From positions 1 through 64,000 of the forward strand of contig NZ_QQRQ01000008.1 in assembly GCF_003425665.1 (NCBI RefSeq): a DNA stretch of 64,000 bases. Reading direction: 5' to 3'. Origin of the DNA: Evtepia gabavorous (GTDB lineage: Bacteria; Bacillota; Clostridia; Oscillospirales; Oscillospiraceae). A program made the translations under genes and the position numbers. Positions 15,093 through 23,894 of this stretch are shown one piece after another (positions within the stretch are counted from its first letter, which is position 1; each line of letters starts with the position of its first letter). Below the pieces are notes generated by a model that ran no database searches, was not told the origin of the DNA, and saw only the letters and a list, made by a program, of their open reading frames with translations.

Positions 15093-15872
15093 TTAACGGT
15101 GGCTGTCAACCTCCCAGCTGCGGATGGCGCCGCTGTACCCGTCAATGCTGAACTCATATTCCACGCCGTTGTAATAGATGGTCCCTTCATACTCCAGACG
15201 TCCGTCGTCCCGGTCCACCTCAAACTCATAGATGTCTTTCGTCGTGGCGCCGGGGACCTCCGCCAAGGCAATTTCCTTGGCCCGGTCCGCAGAGATGGTC
15301 TGGGTCCCGGCATCCGCTGAGGGGGCGTAGCCCTCTGCGTCATAGTCGTAAGAGAGCACCTCTCCCGTGGTGGCGTCAATCTCGTAGTCATACTCTTTGT
15401 AGTCGCTGGTGTAGAACTCCACGTCGTAGACCTGGCGGCCGTCCTCCCAGTCCAGGCGGCTCCGGACAAAGGTGACCTGATCCTCGGTCAGGCCGGCGTG
15501 GTTCAGGGCAATCTCCTTGGCCTTCCCCTCCCCCACCGCTGCGGTTTCGGTGCCGGACGCATCCGCACCACCGCCGGTTCCGCCGTTCTGGGTGCCGCTG
15601 ATCACCACACCGGTGACCGCGTCAATGTCGTAGGCATAGTTTTTGCCGTCGGCGGTGAATGTTACCTGATAGTAATCTGTACCATTCCGGTTCTCCAGGT
15701 CCGCAGACGCAAAGGTGGCTGCGCCCTCCGCGATGCCGGCGGCGTCCAGGGCAATCGCTTTGGCCGCGTCCGCCCCAATATAACTGGCCTGGGTACGCTG
15801 CTGGCCGCAGCCTGTCAGCACCAGGCCAAGCACCGCAGCAACCCAAAGCATCCATACCAATTTTCGTTTCAT
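15093..15872 (-). CDS. PepSY-domain lipoprotein
   Basis: A 259-residue protein with a lipoprotein signal (LVLTGCGQQ, Cys22) and three PepSY-like repeats, the second and third nearly matching those of the next gene (VYDVEFYTSDYKEYDYEID). A Gly/Ala-rich linker lies near residue 95. An AAGGAGG site precedes the ATG. It lies 92 bases after the histidine kinase gene, and the gap contains 11-12 base spaced direct repeats, so it is probably a direct target of the response regulator. Confidence 0.88.
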   Translation of the reverse strand: MKRKLVWMLWVAAVLGLVLTGCGQQRTQASYIGADAAKAIALDAAGIAEGAATFASADLENRNGTDYYQVTFTADGKNYAYDIDAVTGVVISGTQNGGTGGGADASGTETAAVGEGKAKEIALNHAGLTEDQVTFVRSRLDWEDGRQVYDVEFYTSDYKEYDYEIDATTGEVLSYDYDAEGYAPSADAGTQTISADRAKEIALAEVPGATTKDIYEFEVDRDDGRLEYEGTIYYNGVEYEFSIDGYSGAIRSWEVDSHR

Positions 15873-15901
15873 CTTAAAACCTCCTTCTTCATTCTGGCGT
15901 T

Positions 15902-15934
15902 ATCTTACCATGGAAACATGAAAGGAACATGAAA
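15902..15934 (-). promoter_or_regulatory. Candidate OmpR-type response-regulator site and promoter
   Basis: On minus, TTTCATGTTCC is followed directly by TTTCATGTTTCC (15912-15934), a tandem direct repeat of about one helical turn, and a TAAGAT -10-like box follows (15902-15907). This is the usual layout of sites bound by OmpR-family dimers. It lies upstream of the PepSY lipoprotein. Confidence 0.45.
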
Positions 15935-15964
15935 TTTTGCCCGACAAACCCTCTTTTTTTCGGC

Positions 15965-17308
15965 CTATCTCTCCGCTGGAAGGTGGAGGGTAAAAGAACT
16001 CCCCTGACCGGGCACGCTCTCCAGGCTCATGTGTCCGCCGTGGGCCTGGGCAATCTTCCAGACCATAGACAGGCCCAGACCGGCGCCGCTCTTCTCTCCC
16101 CGAACGGGGTCCACCTGGTAAAACCGCTGCCACACCCGTGCCTGCTGGTCCGGGGCAATGCCAATCCCGTCGTCCCGCACGGTGAGCAGTGCCTCCCCGC
16201 CCTGGCGGCGAAGGGTCACCCAGACCCCACCCCCCGGCTTTCCATATTTGAACCCATTGTCAATGAGATTTTGCAGCAGCCGGGCAATCAGCGCCCGGTC
16301 TACCTGGGCAAAGACAGGCTCCCCTCCCTCCAAGGTCAGGCGATCCTGGGGCCAGGGGCCCTCGGCACACACCTCCCGGGCCAGGGCGGCCAGATCCACC
16401 CGTTCCCGCCGAGCCAGTTCCGTCCCCTGGTCCAGGCGGGTGATCCGGAGGAGCTGGTCGATGAGCTGGGACATCTTGTCCGCTTGCCGGTGGATCATGG
16501 CCAGGGTCTCCCGCTGCTCCTCCAGGGTCTCCCCATAGGTTTCCCCATACTCACAGGCGCTCTTGATCACGGATACGGGGGTCCGCAGCTCATGGGAGGC
16601 GTCGGCGGTGAACTGGGTCTCGGCCTCGAAGGACTGCTCCAGCCGGGCAAACATCTGGTTGAAGGTGGCAGCCAGCCGGCTGAACTCGTTGCCGCCTGGA
16701 GGCACCGCCACCCGGGCGGACAGATCGGAGGCCTGGCTGATGGCGTCGGCGGTGGCGGTGATGTGTTCCAGGGGCCGGAAGGCCCGTCGGGCGATCCAGT
16801 ACCCCCCCACTGCGGCCAGCAGAAGGAACAGGGGGAGGGACACCGCGGCCACCCACAGCAGGGCGGGCATGCTCTGGGCCCCTGCCGGCACCTCCAGCAG
16901 GCCCCGGACCCACAGGCCCTCCTCCCAGCCAGCGGGCACCCAGAAGTCCAGGACATAGTATTGCCCGGTGTCGGTGTCTACCAGTCGGGTCAAGCCGTTG
17001 TGAAAGGGCTCCGCCGCGGTAAAGGCCACCGGCACCTGCCCGGCCAGCAGGGTTTTGTCCTGGCTGTACACCAGGGTATAGACTCCATTCTCATAGAACT
17101 GGAACCCCTCCCCCATCTGGGGCCGCCCGTCCACAAGGGTCACCTGCCCCAGGTTCTCCCGCACCGTCTGGTCCAGCTGCTCCATGGCGCTTTGGGTGTA
17201 CACAGAACCGCTGATCAGCCGGAGAAAGACCAGCATCAGGCCGGCCATCAGACCCATCAGCAGCAGATACCAGAGGGTAATCTTGACCTTGACGCTGCGC
17301 TTTCTCAC
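15965..17308 (-). CDS. Sensor histidine kinase
   Basis: A 447-residue membrane kinase: a helix at about 9-31, an extracellular sensor domain (about 32-145), a second helix (about 146-170), HAMP, then the H-box DASHELRTP with His239, and an ATPase domain with N-box (NLIDNGFKYG), DDGIGI and GAGLGLSM. It pairs with the response regulator, whose stop overlaps its GTG start (GTGA). The sensor domain is unclassified. Joint location with PepSY genes suggests envelope sensing. Confidence 0.93.
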   Translation of the reverse strand: MRKRSVKVKITLWYLLLMGLMAGLMLVFLRLISGSVYTQSAMEQLDQTVRENLGQVTLVDGRPQMGEGFQFYENGVYTLVYSQDKTLLAGQVPVAFTAAEPFHNGLTRLVDTDTGQYYVLDFWVPAGWEEGLWVRGLLEVPAGAQSMPALLWVAAVSLPLFLLLAAVGGYWIARRAFRPLEHITATADAISQASDLSARVAVPPGGNEFSRLAATFNQMFARLEQSFEAETQFTADASHELRTPVSVIKSACEYGETYGETLEEQRETLAMIHRQADKMSQLIDQLLRITRLDQGTELARRERVDLAALAREVCAEGPWPQDRLTLEGGEPVFAQVDRALIARLLQNLIDNGFKYGKPGGGVWVTLRRQGGEALLTVRDDGIGIAPDQQARVWQRFYQVDPVRGEKSGAGLGLSMVWKIAQAHGGHMSLESVPGQGSSFTLHLPAER

Positions 17309-18000
17309 CGGGTCCCTCCTTTCGGGGCCGCAGGCTCCCGGATGGCCCAGCCCATCCCCCGCACGGTGTGGATCAGTTTTTCCTCCCGCCCCCCGTCGAT
17401 CTTTTTCCGCAGGCGGCTGAGGTAGACATCCACGTTGTTGGAGCTGCCAGCGTAGTCATAGTTCCAAATCTGGTCCTCAATCTGCTCCCGGGAGAGGACT
17501 TTTTCCTTGTTCCGGACCAGATACTCCAGAATGGAAAACTCCTTGGGCAGCAGGGGAATCTCCTCTCCGCCCCGGACAGCCTGCCGCCGCTCGGTGTCCA
17601 GGGTCAGGTCCCCCACGGTAAACCGGTTGGTGCGCTGGCCCACCCGCTTGCGGGTCATGGCCCGGATACGGGCCAGCAGCTCGGCAAAGTCAAAGGGTTT
17701 GACCAGATAGTCGTCCCCGCCCAGGTCCAGCCCCTTGACCCGGTCGGCCACACTGTCCCGGGCGGTGAGAAAGAGTACCGGGGTGTCGTTCCCCTGGTCC
17801 CGCAGTTCCCGCACCAGGGTGTATCCGTCCTTTTTGGGCAGCATCACATCCAGCAGAATCCCATCGTATGCCGCGCCCAGCAGGTGAGCCTGGGCGTCCT
17901 CGCCGTCCAGGCACCCGTCCACGGTGTAGCCCGCCTTGGTGAGCACCTTGCAGAGCAGCAGATTCAGGTCGGCCTCGTCCTCCACCACCAAGATCCGCAT
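17305..18000 (-). CDS. OmpR-family response regulator
   Basis: A 231-residue regulator: receiver domain with acidic pocket (EDE at 7-9), phosphoacceptor D51 in GILLDVMLPKKDG and the conserved K in LVKPFDFAELL; then an OmpR winged helix (LPKEFSILEYLVRN ... VDVYLSRLRKKID). First gene of the regulator-kinase-PepSY-PepSY operon. Its likely target sites are the direct repeats at 15912-15934. Confidence 0.94.
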   Translation of the reverse strand: MRILVVEDEADLNLLLCKVLTKAGYTVDGCLDGEDAQAHLLGAAYDGILLDVMLPKKDGYTLVRELRDQGNDTPVLFLTARDSVADRVKGLDLGGDDYLVKPFDFAELLARIRAMTRKRVGQRTNRFTVGDLTLDTERRQAVRGGEEIPLLPKEFSILEYLVRNKEKVLSREQIEDQIWNYDYAGSSNNVDVYLSRLRKKIDGGREEKLIHTVRGMGWAIREPAAPKGGTR

Positions 18001-18086
18001 GGGCCGTCGCCTCCTTCTTGTTGAAAATCAGGCTTATCATACCATATCTCTCCCCTCCGCGCCACTCCCAGGCTGCCGCCAAACAC

Positions 18087-18127
18087 AAAAAGGAGAGCAC
18101 AGAGAAGATCTCCGTGCTCTCCTTTTT
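18087..18127 (-). terminator. Terminator downstream of the 18126-18566 gene
   Basis: AAAAAGGAGAGCAC (18087-18100) pairs perfectly with GTGCTCTCCTTTTT (18114-18127). The minus-strand tail is a T5 run. The stop codon of the gene overlaps the first arm. Confidence 0.8.
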
Positions 18128-18566
18128 ACGTTTCCGCCGGGGGAAATTTTTTGCAGAACCACCGGGCCCCCACCCAGATCAAGCCCAGGCAGACCACCCA
18201 CCCCTGAAGCCAGAGGAGGAAAAAAACGAAATTGTCATAGGTGGCATCCTGCAATATAAACAGCAGCTGATAGGGGTTGGGGAGGAGGGCCCCCGGCAGC
18301 CCATCCCCAATGCCCCAGAGCAACAGAAAGGTCGCCATTATGGACAGAATCCCTCCTGCCGGACCATAGGTTCGGAACAGGGAGACCGCCAGGGCCAGCG
18401 CCACCAGGCCGAGGAACCATCCCAGCACCCCCATGGAGAGCAGCCATTCCACGCCCGAGGCAAACAGGTCCCAGGCAGGGTCCAAGACAAACCAAAGGGT
18501 CCACAAGATCCAAAGCACCTGGAGCCACATAGATTGCAAAAGAGGCGTCATCTTTTCTGATTTCAT
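18126..18566 (-). CDS. Membrane protein of unknown function
   Basis: A 146-residue protein with four hydrophobic segments and a Trp-rich first half (MWLQVLWILWTLWF). I chose the ATG at 18566 because AGGGAGGA lies 8 bases upstream. It follows the 86-residue membrane gene on the same strand, and both may work together. No family is recognised. Confidence 0.65.
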   Translation of the reverse strand: MKSEKMTPLLQSMWLQVLWILWTLWFVLDPAWDLFASGVEWLLSMGVLGWFLGLVALALAVSLFRTYGPAGGILSIMATFLLLWGIGDGLPGALLPNPYQLLFILQDATYDNFVFFLLWLQGWVVCLGLIWVGARWFCKKFPPAET

Positions 18567-18606
18567 AAAGCACGTCCTCCCTGAAAACGCAGTCCACACC
18601 GGTCAA

Positions 18607-18867
18607 TCACGAAACGTCTGTCCCATGCGTTCTCTTTCTTTTCCAACGGGCCAGACTGCGAATGACAAAGCCCAGGCTGATCCCCACCACGCCGGAGAGA
18701 TACAGAGAGGCCGGCGGAAGGCCAAACAGCCCCAGCAGGCCAAAAAGCCACAGGGCAAGCACCGCACCAAACAGGAGAAAGAGAAGCAGCCGCCGTTCCC
18801 TTCGATCCGCATAGACTATTGCGCCAAAGAACGCGATAGAAAGGCCCAACCGGATGATCCAATGCAT
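18607..18867 (-). CDS. Small three-helix membrane protein
   Basis: An 86-residue protein with three hydrophobic stretches and a basic cytoplasmic end (RSLARWKRKR). The ATG has a strong AAGGAGGGG site. It is the first gene of a two-gene membrane operon. The gap 18868-19077 holds no gene; a short GTGTCC/GGACAC hairpin followed by A6T6 (19044-19077) lies just after the stop at 19078 and could be a weak terminator. Confidence 0.65.
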   Translation of the reverse strand: MHWIIRLGLSIAFFGAIVYADRRERRLLLFLLFGAVLALWLFGLLGLFGLPPASLYLSGVVGISLGFVIRSLARWKRKRTHGTDVS

Positions 18868-19077
18868 CCTATCCCCTCCTTTCTTCTCCGCTTGCGTCGA
18901 TTCTTTCCTTTCATGCTCATCATACCTTCATCGCACTGAAGAATCAACAAAAAAGTCTCTTTCTCTGGGGCGCTTCCCTTCGTGTAGAACGTACCTTTCT
19001 ATTCTCAAGAACGAAAGGAACCCATACTTTGTGACACCCCATTGAAAAAATTTTTTCTCCTTGTGTCCTGCGGACAC

Positions 19078-19728
19078 TTATGAAATATAATAAGTAATCT
19101 CTTCCTTGTGGAGTTCCAGAAGATTGCTCATATATTCCTCCACCGCATCCAGTGCCTCCTGAGGCGTATTAAGCCGGTCATAGGTGAGACCATGGGATTG
19201 ACAGTATTCCTCCGCAATCGCCTCTTTCAGTTTCCCCTTTGCCAACACTCTGGGCGCTTGATCGCGCAAATTTTCCACATATTCTTCGTAGGTTATCCCC
19301 GCGCTGGCACAATAGGCATCGATCCCTTCCTTCCCCTCTGGCATGGCATACGCCGCATAGACGGTCTCTTGAAGGTACTGCTCCACTTCTTCTTCGGTTG
19401 GCATCAGCCCCCTCTGTTCCGCCTCTTCCTGTAAGATGACATTCTTTAAGATATCATCCACGATCTCTCGATCACTGCTCCCTGTCCCCTCTGGCTTTCC
19501 GGCCAAGGCTTCTTGCGCCTTCCTTTGATATTCTACGACAGATTTCATCACCGTTTTTTCTTTGTAGACAGCCATCACAACATCCGTTTCAGAGTTCTCT
19601 TGGTCTACGGCCTTCTCATAATAGCTTCCAAGTTCAGATTCTACCGGTTTTTCTTCTGTACCATACGCAGAGATTCCAGCAATCGCAAGGATGACTATTC
19701 CGACGAACAAAACACAAAATTTCTTCAT
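19078..19728 (-). CDS. SurA/PrsA-like exported chaperone-domain protein
   Basis: A 216-residue exported protein. An N-terminal hydrophobic signal or anchor (about 3-20) is followed by a region like the SurA N-terminal/trigger-factor-like helical domain (LKNVILQEEAEQRGLMPTEEEVEQYL), without a recognisable PPIase core. I chose ATG at 19728 because AGGAGAAA lies just upstream. A role in folding secreted proteins is inferred from the domain. It stands alone between convergent and divergent neighbours. Confidence 0.7.
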   Translation of the reverse strand: MKKFCVLFVGIVILAIAGISAYGTEEKPVESELGSYYEKAVDQENSETDVVMAVYKEKTVMKSVVEYQRKAQEALAGKPEGTGSSDREIVDDILKNVILQEEAEQRGLMPTEEEVEQYLQETVYAAYAMPEGKEGIDAYCASAGITYEEYVENLRDQAPRVLAKGKLKEAIAEEYCQSHGLTYDRLNTPQEALDAVEEYMSNLLELHKEEITYYIS

Positions 19729-20025
19729 TTTTATTTCTCCTGGATATAACCTAAATTTACGTAAGTACTTTCTCACCACCTCCAATCCCGGGGAAATTTT
19801 CCCCTCTACTCCTTCCATGTCGCACCGACAGCAAATTTTTGCGCCAACCGAAAACTTTTTTCAAATTTTTTGTCTCGTCAACCTCTCCGGCCCCTCCCCC
19901 TTCAAAAAAATTCCCCGAAACCTCAAAATCCCCGTGCGTTTTCCGGTGGAATGTGGTAAGATGAAAAGAAGCTATGCGCGGGAGTGGGTTCCCTCCCGCC
20001 GTTTCACCGAAGGGAGTCCTTTTTC

Positions 20026-20928
20026 ATGCGGAAATCTGTCATCCTGCCCGGCGTGGCCGTGGCCGGCGGCCTGGTCGGTCTGTTGGTTCGGCGGGTTTAT
20101 CTGGCCCATGGGTTTGAGGCGGGCACCGGCCTGCCCATCTCCGGCGCCCCCAGTCTGTGGGCCATGGTCCTTGTCTCGGCGGCGGTGGCGGCCGCGCTGC
20201 TGGTTCTGAGCCGGGGCAAGCACCGCAAGTTCGACCAGTGCTACACCGGCGCTTTCTCGCCGGACACCACCCCTCTGCTCTCCGGCGCCCTGGCCGGGGC
20301 GGTTCTCCTGGCCATCGGCGGCTTTTTGGCCCTGGCCGCCTGGGCCGGCAGCCCCCGTACCCTGCTGGGACAGCGGACGATGAGCATTGCCTGGGCCGGG
20401 CTGGGGGTTCTCAGCCTGCTGGCCGCCGCCGGCATCTACTTTGTCGCCCAGAAAATGCGCCGGGGCGCCCCCATTCTCACCGCCTGGGCCGTGGTCCCCG
20501 GCTTTGCCTGCTGCCTGTGGATCATGGCCAACTACTACCAGAGCTGGGCGGAGGAGCCCGTGCTGGGTCAGTACCTGATCCCCATGCTGGGGGCCCTGCT
20601 GTCCATGATCGCCTGTTTCCTGGTGGGTGGCTTCGCCTTCGGCAAGGCCCGGGTGACCCTCACCCTGACGGTGTGCCTGGCCGCCGGCGCCTTTAATATC
20701 ATGGCCCTGGCCGACGGTTTGCCCCTGGCGGACACCGCCCTCTATCTGGGCATGATGTTCTACCTGCTGTCCATGGCCGCCGCCCTGGCCAGAAACGACG
20801 CCAAGCCAGAGGCCCCGCCGGCCTGCGCCCCCAACTGCGCCGGCTGCCCGGGCTGCGCCCCCATGGGGACCCAGGGCGGCCAGCCCCCCGCCGGCACGGA
20901 CGGCCATACCCCGGATCAGCCCCAGTGA
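20026..20928 (+). CDS. Multi-pass membrane protein with Cys-rich tail
   Basis: A 300-residue protein with about eight hydrophobic segments and a C-terminal tail of Ala/Pro/Cys (ACAPNCAGCPGCAP) that could bind metal or form disulfides. I chose the ATG at 20026 with a GAAGGGAG site. It lies 50 bases upstream of metG on the same strand. No family is recognised, so its function is unknown. Confidence 0.7.
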   Translation: MRKSVILPGVAVAGGLVGLLVRRVYLAHGFEAGTGLPISGAPSLWAMVLVSAAVAAALLVLSRGKHRKFDQCYTGAFSPDTTPLLSGALAGAVLLAIGGFLALAAWAGSPRTLLGQRTMSIAWAGLGVLSLLAAAGIYFVAQKMRRGAPILTAWAVVPGFACCLWIMANYYQSWAEEPVLGQYLIPMLGALLSMIACFLVGGFAFGKARVTLTLTVCLAAGAFNIMALADGLPLADTALYLGMMFYLLSMAAALARNDAKPEAPPACAPNCAGCPGCAPMGTQGGQPPAGTDGHTPDQPQ

Positions 20929-20978
20929 CACCAAGGAAAACAACACGCCCTCCCTGGGCGTATGGAGGTTCACCCAAT

Positions 20979-22964
20979 ATGGAAAGAGATCAGAAGAAAA
21001 AGTTTTATATTACCACCCCCATCTACTATCCCTCGGACAAGCTCCACATCGGCCACACCTACTGCACCGTGGCCACTGACGCCATGGCGCGGTACAAGCG
21101 TCTCCAGGGCTACGACGTCATGTTCCTCACAGGCACGGACGAGCATGGCCAGAAGATTGAGGACAAGGCCAGCCAGGCCGGCGTCACCCCCCAGCAGTTT
21201 GTGGACAACATCGTCACCGGGGAGAAGGGCGTGCTGGACCTGTGGCGGCTCATGAACATCTCCAATGACCGGTTCATCCGCACCACCGACGACTACCATG
21301 TGGCCGCCATCCAGAAAATTTTCAAAAAGATGTATGAAAAAGGGGACATCTACAAGGGCAAGTACGTGGGCAAGTACTGCAAGCCCTGCGAGTCCTTCTG
21401 GACCGAGAGCCAGCTGGTGGACGGGAAGTGTCCCGACTGCGGCCGGGAGGTTCAGGACGCAGAGGAGGAGGCCTACTTCTTCCGCCTGTCCAAATATGCC
21501 CAGCCCGTCCAGGACCTTCTGGAAAACACCGACTTCCTCCAGCCCCGTTCCCGGGTCCACGAGATGGTAAACAACTTCATCAAGCCCGGCCTGGAGGACC
21601 TGTGCGTCTCCCGGACCTCCTTTTCCTGGGGGGTGCCGGTGGATTTTGACCCCGGCCACGTGGTCTATGTGTGGGTGGACGCCCTGTTCAACTACACCAC
21701 CGCCCTGGGGCTGTACAACGACAAGTACGACGACTACGACCGCTACTGGCCCGCGGACTATCACTTTGTGGGCAAGGAGATCGTCCGATTCCACTCCATC
21801 ATCTGGCCAGCTATGCTCATGAGCATGGAGATGCCCCTGCCCAAGCACGTCTTTGGCCACGGGTGGCTCCTGCTGGACGGGGGCAAGATGTCCAAGTCCA
21901 AGGGCAATGTGGTGGACCCCTATGTGCTGGCGGAGAAGTTCGGGGTGGATTCCCTGCGGTTCTTCCTGATGCGGACCTTCCCCTTCGGTTCCGACGGGAA
22001 CTTCTCCAATGAACTGCTCATCAACACCATCAACGTGGACCTGGCCAACGACCTGGGCAACCTGGTCAGCCGGACCACCGCCATGGTGCAGAAGTACTTC
22101 GGCGGCACTCTGCCCGCCGGCTGCAAAGCCTGGGACGCCCCCGAGGCCTATGACACCGAGCTCATCACCCTGGCCGCCGGCCTGCGGGGCCGCTATGAGG
22201 AGGCCATGGAGGCCTGTGCCCCTCACAAAGCCCTGGAGGAGGTCTTTAAGGTCATCCAGCGGGCCAACAAGTACATCGACGAGTCCATGCCCTGGGCCCT
22301 GGCCAAGGACATGGCGGCCAACGGCGCCCGCCTGGCCCACGTGCTGTACAACCTCCTGGAGGCCACCCGCATCTGCGGCATCCTCCTGTCCCCCTTCATC
22401 CCCGCCTCCTGTGAAAAGCTCTTTGCCCAGATCGGCGCCTGTGACGGCTGCCGCACCTGGGACTCTGCCGCCCAGTGGGGCAGCCGGGCAGAGACCGCAG
22501 CGGTGACCAAGGGGGAGAACCTCTTCCCCCGGGTGGACATGGACAAGGCCCTGGCTGAGCTGGAGGCCATCCAGGCCGCTGCCGCCGCCCCCCAGCAGCC
22601 CGCCGTGGAGCTGGAGCCCTGGGAGGACCCGGTGGACTTTGACACCTTTGCCCAGTCCGATTTCCGGGTGGTGAAGGTGAAGGCCTGCGAGGCGGTGAAG
22701 AAGTCCAAGAAACTGCTGAAGTTCACCCTGGACGACGGTTCCGGCACCGACCGGCAGATCCTCTCCGGCATCGCCATGTACTACAAGCCGGAGGACCTGG
22801 TGGGCAAGACCCTGGTGGCCATCGTGAACCTGCCCCCCCGGAAGATGATGGGGCAGGAGAGTCAGGGCATGCTCCTGTCCGCGGTCCACAAGGAAAATGG
22901 GGAAGAGGTCCTGCATCTGCTGATGCTGGACGACGGAATCCCCGCCGGCGCGAAGCTGTGCTGA
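20979..22964 (+). CDS. metG: Methionine--tRNA ligase
   Basis: A 661-residue class I synthetase charging tRNA-Met. The HIGH motif is at residues 23-26, a four-Cys zinc site (CKPC ... CPDC) near 133-155, and KMSKS near 304. The C-terminal about 110 residues form the EMAP/Arc1p-like tRNA-binding domain (DFRVVKVKACEAVKKSKKLL), as in long Gram-positive MetG. I chose ATG at 20979 because GGAGG lies 9 bases upstream. It is followed by a clear terminator. No riboswitch or T-box is visible upstream. Confidence 0.97.
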   Translation: MERDQKKKFYITTPIYYPSDKLHIGHTYCTVATDAMARYKRLQGYDVMFLTGTDEHGQKIEDKASQAGVTPQQFVDNIVTGEKGVLDLWRLMNISNDRFIRTTDDYHVAAIQKIFKKMYEKGDIYKGKYVGKYCKPCESFWTESQLVDGKCPDCGREVQDAEEEAYFFRLSKYAQPVQDLLENTDFLQPRSRVHEMVNNFIKPGLEDLCVSRTSFSWGVPVDFDPGHVVYVWVDALFNYTTALGLYNDKYDDYDRYWPADYHFVGKEIVRFHSIIWPAMLMSMEMPLPKHVFGHGWLLLDGGKMSKSKGNVVDPYVLAEKFGVDSLRFFLMRTFPFGSDGNFSNELLINTINVDLANDLGNLVSRTTAMVQKYFGGTLPAGCKAWDAPEAYDTELITLAAGLRGRYEEAMEACAPHKALEEVFKVIQRANKYIDESMPWALAKDMAANGARLAHVLYNLLEATRICGILLSPFIPASCEKLFAQIGACDGCRTWDSAAQWGSRAETAAVTKGENLFPRVDMDKALAELEAIQAAAAAPQQPAVELEPWEDPVDFDTFAQSDFRVVKVKACEAVKKSKKLLKFTLDDGSGTDRQILSGIAMYYKPEDLVGKTLVAIVNLPPRKMMGQESQGMLLSAVHKENGEEVLHLLMLDDGIPAGAKLC

Positions 22965-22975
22965 TAGTTGTTTCT

Positions 22976-23010
22976 CCGGCGGTCTGGTTGAGCCAGACCG
23001 CCGGTTTTTT
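22976..23010 (+). terminator. metG terminator
   Basis: CCGGCGGTCTGG and CCAGACCGCCGG form a perfect 12-bp stem with loop TTGAG, followed by T6. Confidence 0.95.
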
Positions 23011-23156
23011 GTAAAATCCACCAACTTATCCTCTGTTCTTTTGTAACTTCCTCCAAATCGAAAATTTTTCTGAAAAATTTGTCACAAAACGGCTCTCTGA
23101 AACGTTATTTATATAGAAGGCAAAGTGAAGCCTCCTACTTTTTCTCTCTCTAACCC

Positions 23157-23206
23157 CCAAACACCCCCGCCCCGCCGGCGTATGCCGGTGGGGCGGGGGT
23201 GTTTGG
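23157..23206 (+). other. Very strong 23-bp hairpin without T tail
   Basis: Arms 23157-23179 and 23184-23206 pair over 23 positions (one G-T) with loop GTAT; the stem is almost all G/C. No T run follows. It lies in a 370-base gap between metG and the sigma gene, 27 bases before a second, terminator-like hairpin. Confidence 0.8.
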
Positions 23207-23233
23207 ACTGTTTGACGTGGCTTTGCCCCATGG

Positions 23234-23272
23234 AAAAAAGGACGTGTTCCGCTGCGGCACGTCCTTTTTTTC
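23234..23272 (+). terminator. Bidirectional terminator-like hairpin
   Basis: AAAAAAGGACGTG pairs with CACGTCCTTTTTT, with a small inner CCG/CGG stem, and T7 follows. No gene directly precedes it, so it may end a short noncoding transcript. Confidence 0.75.
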
Positions 23273-23378
23273 GTTCTCTCTACCATTTTCCTTTTATTTT
23301 TTCTTTTTCTGAAAGAAATTCCCTTCCTCACGGGATAGTAACAGTGAACGGGTACCCGAACCCAAAGGAGGTGATCTC

Positions 23379-23894
23379 TTGCCCAGAGAACATGAGGACT
23401 GGGTCCGTCAGCTGTATCTGACCCACGCCCCGGACCTGTACCGGGCGGCAAGGTACCGGCTCCAGGACCCGGAGCTGGCCTACGACCTGACCCAGGAGGT
23501 CTTTTTGACCCTGCTGGACAAGCAGGCCCAGGTCAAGCACCACCCCAACCCTGCCGGGTGGCTTTGGAAAACCCTTCAGTACAAGCTGGGGCACGCCTTT
23601 TCTCGCCAGGCGGTCCGGGCCAAATACGAGGCCGGGCAGGCCGACCCGGATTGGCTGCCTGCCCCGCTCCCCGCCACCGGCGGCACCCTGGACGAGATTC
23701 TTCCCCGACAGCTGCCGGAACGGGACCGCCAACTGCTGAAAATGGCCTACGAGGAGGGCCTGACCTACGAGGAAATCAGCCGGCGTCTGGGCATTCCCCC
23801 GGCCACCTGCGGCACCTGGCTCTACCGGGCCCGGCAGCGGTGCAAACATTACTTAACCCTTTCGGAAGGAGGGAACCCTGTTGAAAAAACATGA
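23379..23894 (+). CDS. ECF-type RNA polymerase sigma factor
   Basis: A 171-residue sigma-70 family protein. Region 2 covers LYRAARYRLQDPELAYDLTQEVF (the aromatic -10 reading helix), and region 4 is the helix-turn-helix YEEGLTYEEISRRLGIPPATCGTWLYRARQ. The start is TTG at 23379, with a full-length ribosome site AAAGGAGGTGATC 3 bases upstream. Its end overlaps the DUF4179 gene by 14 bases, the usual sigma/anti-sigma arrangement. Confidence 0.9.
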   Translation: MPREHEDWVRQLYLTHAPDLYRAARYRLQDPELAYDLTQEVFLTLLDKQAQVKHHPNPAGWLWKTLQYKLGHAFSRQAVRAKYEAGQADPDWLPAPLPATGGTLDEILPRQLPERDRQLLKMAYEEGLTYEEISRRLGIPPATCGTWLYRARQRCKHYLTLSEGGNPVEKT

